18,736 nucleotides of DNA from CAYJFX01 sp964370315 (lineage in GTDB: Bacteria; Spirochaetota; Spirochaetia; Treponematales; Treponemataceae). The notes under the pieces are model-generated. The model searched no databases, was not told where the DNA came from, and saw nothing but the letters and a program-made list of their open reading frames with translations. The DNA is taken from contig CAYJIS010000039.1 in the NCBI GenBank assembly GCA_964370315.1, forward strand, positions 1 through 18,736, given 5' to 3'. The position numbers and the translations under genes are program-made. Shown in pieces: positions 14,981 to 18,736 of the stretch. Every line of letters begins with the position of its first letter. The stretch's first letter is position 1.

Positions 14981-16093
14981 ATGGCAAAAGTTGAACTCAA
15001 AGGAATTGGAAAAGTATACGACGGAAATGTGCGTGCTGTTGATAATGTAAATATCAACATAGATGACAAAGAATTCGTTGTATTTGTTGGACCTTCAGGA
15101 TGTGGTAAATCTACAACACTTCGTATGGTTGCGGGTTTAGAGGATATAACAGAAGGTGAATTATTAATTGATGGGGAACTAATGAATGATGTTCCACCTA
15201 AAGACAGAAATATTGCAATGGTTTTTCAAAACTACGCATTATATCCTCACATGACTGTATATGATAACATGGCTTTCGGATTAAAAATTCGAAAAACAGA
15301 TAAAGCAGAAATTGAGCGCCGTGTAAACGAAGCTGCTCGTATTCTTGATATTGAAAAATTAATTGACAGAAAACCTAAAGCTCTTTCAGGTGGTCAAAGA
15401 CAACGTGTTGCTGTTGGACGTGCAATTGTTCGTAATCCAAAAGTATTCCTTTTTGATGAACCATTATCTAACCTTGATGCAAAGCTTCGTGTGCAAATGC
15501 GTGCTGAAATCTCAGATCTTCACCACCGCTTGGACGCAACAATGATCTATGTAACACACGATCAAATCGAAGCTATGACTATGTCAGATAAAATTGTTGT
15601 TATGAAAGATGGTAAAGTACAACAAATTGGTACATCACTTTACTTATACAATCACCCAATTAATAAATTCGTAGCTGGGTTTATTGGATCTCCTCCAATG
15701 AATTTCCTAACGGTAAAAGTAGGTGAAGAAGGTGGAAAAATTGTTGTGGATGAAGGATCTTTTAAATTGTATCCAACTGATGCACAATCAAAAATACTAA
15801 AAGACTATGTAGGTAAAGAAGTATATTTTGGTATCCGACCAGAAGATTTAGAATTTGTTGCTTCTCCTGCAGCAAAAAATAATATGCAATTAAAGGTATC
15901 AGTTATTGAACCGTTAGGGGCAGAAACACACCTTTACTTGAGTACAAAAAATCAATCAGTTATTTCAAGAACAAACCCAGAAGTTACACTTCAAATTGGA
16001 GATATTGCTAACTTTGTTCCACTTATGGAAAAAGGTAAATTCTTTGATAAAGATACTGAACTTAATATTTGTGAAGAAGTTAAATCAGAATAG
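14981..16093 (+). CDS. ugpC: Sugar ABC transporter ATPase (UgpC/MsmK/MalK type)
   Basis: A 370-residue ATPase that energises carbohydrate or glycerol-phosphate importers (COG3839). From ATG 14981: Walker A GPSGCGKST (37-45), Q-loop VFQNYALYPHMT (81-92), signature LSGGQRQR (135-142), Walker B FLFDEPLSNLDAKLR (156-170), switch His193 (YVTHDQ), then the C-terminal OB-type regulatory domain (about 235-370) containing GIRPEDLE. ATG 14981 is preferred because AAGGAGG is 9 bases upstream; a TTG at 14975 is only 3 bases from that site. No permease or binding-protein gene is adjacent, so it is an orphan ATPase that likely serves several importers, as MsmK does in streptococci. Its codon use is more regular than its neighbours', which suggests high expression. 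Confidence 0.92.
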   Translation: MAKVELKGIGKVYDGNVRAVDNVNINIDDKEFVVFVGPSGCGKSTTLRMVAGLEDITEGELLIDGELMNDVPPKDRNIAMVFQNYALYPHMTVYDNMAFGLKIRKTDKAEIERRVNEAARILDIEKLIDRKPKALSGGQRQRVAVGRAIVRNPKVFLFDEPLSNLDAKLRVQMRAEISDLHHRLDATMIYVTHDQIEAMTMSDKIVVMKDGKVQQIGTSLYLYNHPINKFVAGFIGSPPMNFLTVKVGEEGGKIVVDEGSFKLYPTDAQSKILKDYVGKEVYFGIRPEDLEFVASPAAKNNMQLKVSVIEPLGAETHLYLSTKNQSVISRTNPEVTLQIGDIANFVPLMEKGKFFDKDTELNICEEVKSE

Positions 16094-16110
16094 TTTAAGA
16101 GCTTGACTTT

Positions 16111-16140
16111 AAGGCCATCCTTGTGGATGGTCTTTTTTTT
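16111..16140 (+). terminator. Rho-independent terminator of ugpC
   Basis: AGGCCATCC (16112-16120), loop TTGT, and GGATGGTCT (16125-16133) form a 9-bp stem with one G-U pair, followed by an eight-T run. It lies 18 bases after the stop codon. Confidence 0.92.
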
Positions 16141-16145
16141 ACCCC

Positions 16146-16175
16146 TTGAACAGTATGTGAATATAATAGTATAAT
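16146..16175 (+). promoter_or_regulatory. Promoter of the TlpA-like lipoprotein gene
   Basis: TTGAAC (16146-16151), an 18-base spacer and consensus TATAAT (16170-16175). Transcription would start near 16182, directly before the GAGG site (16185-16188), so the leader is very short (about 13 bases). Confidence 0.65.
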
Positions 16176-16194
16176 AGGCGTAGTGAGGTAATAA

Positions 16195-17283
16195 ATGAAA
16201 CAACGAATTATATTAGGTTTGCTAGTAACTTTAATGGTATGTAGCATCATATCATGTAGTAAAAATAACTTTGAATTTAATGAAAATGAAATGACAACTC
16301 TTGGAGGTGAAACACTCCTTTTACAAGAAAGAGATGATGTTGTGTATAGTCCGGACTTTGGGTTTGGCTTTGTTCTACCTGAGTCCATGCTTAATATGGT
16401 AAAAAAGGGAACGTTGGAAATATATCCTGCATCAGCATCTCTTACCGCTCTTATTGTATATTCAGAAGGTATTTTTGATTTAATTGCAGCCTTTGATCCT
16501 AACACAAGTACTGAAGCCGAGCAAATTGCAATTAGAGAAGAAGTAAATAAGTATGTTTTTCAAGCAGGTGCAATAGCTAGAGCTGATATAGAAGCAGATC
16601 AAGAGATGATAATTACTGAATTATCACAAAACTACGCAGAAGTTGATGAAATTGCAAAAAGCGATTATGCTGTATATTACTATGCTTATAATGTAGATTA
16701 TTCGCATTTAATATTAAAAGATGAAGCAGAAGAAGATCTTTTTGTGGACTTAGCACAGAATCTTAAACGCTTTGAGGATAATATTTTTGTGTTCACTCCT
16801 CCAGGATTAGTCCCTGCAAGTGAAGCTACTAGCGGCGTAAATTATAACTTATCTGATTTTAAGGTTGATACGCTTGACGGTGATTCTGTTAATCAAACTA
16901 TATTTGAAGACTATGATATTACTATGGTTAATGTATGGGCTACATGGTGTGGGCCTTGTATAAATGAAATGCCTGACCTTGCAGAGCTACACAGAGATAT
17001 GCTTCCTGAAAATGCAAATATGATTACAGTATTAACCGATGTTCCTGATGGCGTTGAGGCTGCGCGCGAAATTCTTGCATCTTCTAATGCAGAGTTTGAT
17101 GTTTTATTTGCGAATGAAACTTTAAATGGGTTTTTAAATACTGTAAACGCAATTCCGACTACAGTTATGGTCGATTCAAAAGGAAATATCATTGGGACAC
17201 CTATTGTAGGAGCACCGCCTTCAAATCCTGCCCAAACTTATTTGTTGGCAATTGAAAACGCATTAGAAAAAGTGTCACAATAA
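16195..17283 (+). CDS. TlpA-like thioredoxin-fold lipoprotein with unknown N-terminal domain
   Basis: A 362-residue lipoprotein with lipobox SIISC (Cys21), so it is tethered to a membrane facing the periplasm. Residues about 35-200 form a region I do not recognise: mixed alpha/beta, acidic, with FGFGFVLPES and DLAQNLKRFE segments. Residues about 215-360 are a TlpA/ResA-type thioredoxin domain: YNLSDFKVDTLDGDSVN, the active site NVWATWCGPCINEMP (C252, C255), and the cis-proline AIPTTVMVDSKGNIIG (P321), ending with helix YLLAIENALEKV. The CGPC site implies a thiol-disulfide reductase. GAGG is 6 bases before the ATG. It is followed by a CXXC membrane peptide gene and a polyferredoxin gene, suggesting it is the periplasmic end of an electron route. 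An alternative is a heme- or metal-centre maturation factor. Confidence 0.85.
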   Translation: MKQRIILGLLVTLMVCSIISCSKNNFEFNENEMTTLGGETLLLQERDDVVYSPDFGFGFVLPESMLNMVKKGTLEIYPASASLTALIVYSEGIFDLIAAFDPNTSTEAEQIAIREEVNKYVFQAGAIARADIEADQEMIITELSQNYAEVDEIAKSDYAVYYYAYNVDYSHLILKDEAEEDLFVDLAQNLKRFEDNIFVFTPPGLVPASEATSGVNYNLSDFKVDTLDGDSVNQTIFEDYDITMVNVWATWCGPCINEMPDLAELHRDMLPENANMITVLTDVPDGVEAAREILASSNAEFDVLFANETLNGFLNTVNAIPTTVMVDSKGNIIGTPIVGAPPSNPAQTYLLAIENALEKVSQ

Positions 17284-17325
17284 GATTCGTTATATCTTTT
17301 TCTCTTGTATTATTAAACATATAAC

Positions 17326-17362
17326 GCTACATGCTTTTATATATTATGTATAAGTATGTAGC
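17326..17362 (+). terminator. Possible terminator after the TlpA-like gene
   Basis: GCTACATGCTT (17326-17336) pairs with AAGTATGTAGC (17352-17362), an 11-bp stem with one G-U pair and a 15-base loop, followed by TAATTTTT. It is AT-rich and large-looped, so termination may be partial. A second inverted pair, CGTTATAT (17288-17295) / ATATAACG (17319-17326), precedes it. Confidence 0.45.
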
Positions 17363-17393
17363 TAATTTTTATGAAAAAACGGTATGCATTGAA

Positions 17394-17429
17394 ATATACA
17401 CCACGGCATATTTTTTGCTTCGTGTATAT
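17394..17429. repeat. Inverted repeat ATATACAC/GTGTATAT before the CXXC peptide gene
   Basis: ATATACAC (17394-17401) and GTGTATAT (17422-17429) are perfect 8-bp inverted copies with a 20-base spacer. They lie just upstream of a possible extended -10 (17431-17439). They could be a split operator or a message hairpin; the sequence alone does not decide. Confidence 0.3.
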
Positions 17430-17430
17430 C

Positions 17431-17439
17431 TGCTATAAG
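17431..17439 (+). promoter_or_regulatory. Possible extended -10 promoter before the CXXC peptide gene
   Basis: TGC-TATAAG is an extended -10 pattern without a recognisable -35. A start near 17446 would come just before GGAGG (17448-17452). It would let the CXXC peptide and polyferredoxin genes be expressed without the TlpA-like gene. Confidence 0.3.
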
Positions 17440-17462
17440 AAGGCAATGGAGGCTGTTTAATT

Positions 17463-17633
17463 ATGTCAACTTTTATACGTAAAAAATCACAAAAATTTCA
17501 AAAGCGCGTGCTGCAGTTTTTGCTATTGGCATTAAGCATAGTCCTTATAATAATGGGAGTAATGCGTGGCGAAGCTCGTACCGTTTTGCAAAAAGCAATC
17601 ATTATTTGCTTAGAATGTATTGGTATAGGGTGA
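17463..17633 (+). CDS. Small CXXC-motif membrane protein (CD1871A-like)
   Basis: A 56-codon gene. Layout: basic N-terminus (RKKSQKFQKR, residues 6-15), one transmembrane helix (about 16-34, LQFLLLALSIVLIIMG), then VMRGEARTVLQKA and the end ICLECIGIG with C49 and C52. The positive-inside rule places the N-terminus in the cytoplasm and the CXXC on the periplasmic side. The MRGE…VLQKAI.ICLECIGIG tail is what I recall as the hallmark of the CD1871A family of CXXC proteins, seen near 4Fe-4S membrane proteins and thioredoxin-like proteins. The function is not established. GGAGG (17448-17452) lies 10 bases before the ATG, a long but workable spacing. It sits between the TlpA-like and polyferredoxin genes, which supports a real gene with a thiol-redox role. 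Confidence 0.8.
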   Translation: MSTFIRKKSQKFQKRVLQFLLLALSIVLIIMGVMRGEARTVLQKAIIICLECIGIG

Positions 17634-17643
17634 TGTTAATTAA

Positions 17644-17670
17644 CAATTAATAATGAAAAATTAATAATTG
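17644..17670. repeat. AT-rich imperfect inverted repeat
   Basis: CAATTAATAAT (17644-17654), loop GAAAA, and ATTAATAATTG (17660-17670) pair with a single mismatch. TTAATTAA sits directly to the left. Such TTAATAATTAA-rich stretches are frequent intergenic sequences in AT-rich genomes. It lies between the CXXC peptide and polyferredoxin genes and has no T-run, so it could be a processing or stability element. Confidence 0.4.
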
Positions 17671-17724
17671 TGCGGCTAGAACAGGGGGCTTTGATTTGAG
17701 AGAACTAGAGTCAATTAATAATAT

Positions 17725-18669
17725 ATGGGGAAACAAATGAGACGATGGATTGAGCAAAATTATAGATATCTCATTCAGTTTTGTGTAGCAGTTATTTCAA
17801 ATTCGTATATCGTGGGCTTTTTTACCGCTAGAATATACAATGGTAAAACAAAATATGTTTGTGTACCGGGCTTAAATTGTTACTCATGTCCTGGAGCCTT
17901 GGGTTCTTGCCCCATTGGTGCGTATCAAGCAGTAGTTGGTGGGCGCACTCATGATATAACCCTGTATGTTACAGGGGTGCTTGTTTTCTTTGGGGTTGTA
18001 TTTGCACGCTTTGTTTGTGGATTTTTATGTCCCTTTGGTTTTTTTCAAGACTTATTATATAAAATACCTTTGTTTCGCTTAAAAACTGAATCTCAAAAAG
18101 CGAAGGTAATAAAGATTCCTAAAAAAATTGATGCACCGTTACGATACGTAAAATATCTTATGCTATTAATTCCTGTTATGATTTTGCCTGTAATTGCGGT
18201 AAACCAATTTGGTATTGGTTCCCCCTATTTTTGCACATGGATTTGTCCTGTGGGATCCTTGCAAGGTGGTATTCCTCTGGTGAGTCAAAATGAAAGTTTA
18301 CAACAAGCGGTAGGATTTTTGTTTAATTGGAAAATGACATTGCTTGGAATAATTACGTTTGGGTCAATTATGTTGTACCGCCCTTTTTGTAAATACATTT
18401 GCCCTTTAGGCGCCTTTTATGCACTTTTTAATGGTGTGAGTTTTTATAAGATGGAAGTAGATTCCCATTCTTGCACCCGGTGCGGAAAATGCGAAAGTGC
18501 TTGTCATATGCAAATTGACCCCATAAAAAAAATTAAAAAAGTAGATGCTCTTGAAGGTAAAAAGGCACAATGCGGAAAGGTGCAAATATCATCAGCAGAA
18601 TGCGTTCGGTGCGGTGACTGTAAGCATGCTTGCCCTGTAGGAAGCATTACGAGCGGCTTTAAGTTGTAA
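17725..18669 (+). CDS. NapH-like membrane polyferredoxin (4Fe-4S)
   Basis: A 314-residue membrane iron-sulfur protein. It begins with a hydrophobic helix (about 14-34), then a Cys cluster C46, C52, C55, C62 (VPGLNCYSCPGALGSCP). Helices alternate with three CxxxCP motifs: C98/C102 (CGFLCPFGFFQ), C170/C174 (CTWICPVGSLQ) and C222/C226 (CKYICPLGAFYA). The C-terminus is a two-cluster ferredoxin: C250, C253, C256, C260 (last Cys followed by His) and C293, C296, C299, C303 (followed by Pro). This is the NapH/NosR/CcoG-type fold, which moves electrons between quinol or ferredoxin and periplasmic partners. Start choice is uncertain: ATG 17725 has no ribosome site, whereas ATG 17737 (310 residues) has GGGGA 5-6 bases upstream. 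Its neighbours suggest the partner is the thiol system rather than nitrate or N2O reductase, whose genes are absent here. Confidence 0.87.
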   Translation: MGKQMRRWIEQNYRYLIQFCVAVISNSYIVGFFTARIYNGKTKYVCVPGLNCYSCPGALGSCPIGAYQAVVGGRTHDITLYVTGVLVFFGVVFARFVCGFLCPFGFFQDLLYKIPLFRLKTESQKAKVIKIPKKIDAPLRYVKYLMLLIPVMILPVIAVNQFGIGSPYFCTWICPVGSLQGGIPLVSQNESLQQAVGFLFNWKMTLLGIITFGSIMLYRPFCKYICPLGAFYALFNGVSFYKMEVDSHSCTRCGKCESACHMQIDPIKKIKKVDALEGKKAQCGKVQISSAECVRCGDCKHACPVGSITSGFKL

Positions 18670-18684
18670 TGTTGTAAATTTCTC

Positions 18685-18714
18685 TTGACAAAAACGAAGG
18701 TTCTCTTATATAAT
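18685..18714 (+). promoter_or_regulatory. Strong promoter of a gene beyond the window
   Basis: Consensus TTGACA (18685-18690), an 18-base spacer and consensus TATAAT (18709-18714). The predicted transcription start, about 18721, coincides with the first base of the palindrome at 18721-18736. The controlled gene lies to the right of the window. Confidence 0.8.
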
Positions 18715-18720
18715 AAACAC

Positions 18721-18736
18721 ATGAACAGGTGTTCAT
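18721..18736. promoter_or_regulatory. Palindromic operator ATGAACA-GG-TGTTCAT
   Basis: A perfect 7-bp inverted repeat with a 2-base centre placed at +1 to +16 of the strong promoter. The size and TGAACA/TGTTCA half-sites resemble autoregulatory operators of TetR/AcrR-type repressors. That identification is inference, since the gene itself is not in view. The palindrome may extend past the window end. Confidence 0.6.

Noticed and set aside
17371..17460. A 29-codon frame starting MKKRYALKYTPRHIF just upstream of the CXXC peptide gene, with two cysteines
   Set aside because: No ribosome site, no recognisable pattern, and it overlaps a likely promoter and the ribosome site of the next gene. Probably chance in AT-rich DNA.

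Overview
The window looks like chromosomal DNA of a low-GC (roughly mid-30s % by eye) spirochaete, probably Treponema or a close relative. No rRNA or other phylogenetic marker confirms this. The reasons are: a MurE with an Asp-Glu-Asp-Pro-Arg specificity motif, which fits the ornithine-type peptidoglycan known from Treponema and Borrelia; a lipoprotein with a Listeria-Bacteroides/InlB-type repeat; a class III cyclase with a zinc-ribbon N-terminus; an orphan UgpC/MsmK ATPase; and a low-similarity outer-membrane beta-barrel candidate. Strong sigma70-type promoters (TTGACA-like and TATAAT-like boxes 17-18 bp apart) and rho-independent hairpins allow most transcription units to be drawn.

Layout. 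1-1250: surface lipoprotein with an InlB-like repeat and a repetitive beta-rich region. 1260-1687: intergenic palindromic repeats abutting a decayed Rpn/PD-(D/E)XK nuclease gene. 1711-5933: peptidoglycan precursor operon murE-ddl-murD, ended by a bidirectional terminator. 5984-7204 (minus): iron-type alcohol dehydrogenase. 7314-10123 (minus): a three-gene ABC importer of the TrpXYZ/COG2984-COG4120-COG1101 type, with an elaborate operator-like promoter at 10150-10199. 10277-12112 (plus): YczE/YitT-type membrane protein and a CPA-type cation/proton antiporter, ended by a bidirectional terminator. 12175-13494 (minus): exported outer-membrane protein candidate. 13745-16093 (plus): zinc-ribbon class III adenylate cyclase, then the UgpC/MsmK ATPase that energises sugar importers. 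16195-18669 (plus): a thiol/iron-sulfur redox cluster made of a TlpA-like thioredoxin lipoprotein, a 56-residue CXXC membrane protein of the CD1871A type, and a NapH-like membrane polyferredoxin. The last 50 bases hold a strong promoter followed by a perfect palindrome, the start of a further regulated gene lying outside.

The most interesting part is the redox cluster at 16195-18669. It contains no CcdA/DsbD, yet holds a periplasmic thioredoxin-fold lipoprotein, a tiny membrane protein with a CXXC placed to face the periplasm, and a membrane polyferredoxin. My inference is a dedicated electron relay to the cell envelope. Next in interest are the paired 17-bp repeats and dyad in the ABC importer promoter, the apparently leaderless murE message, and the departures of MurE and MurD from canonical substrate-binding motifs.
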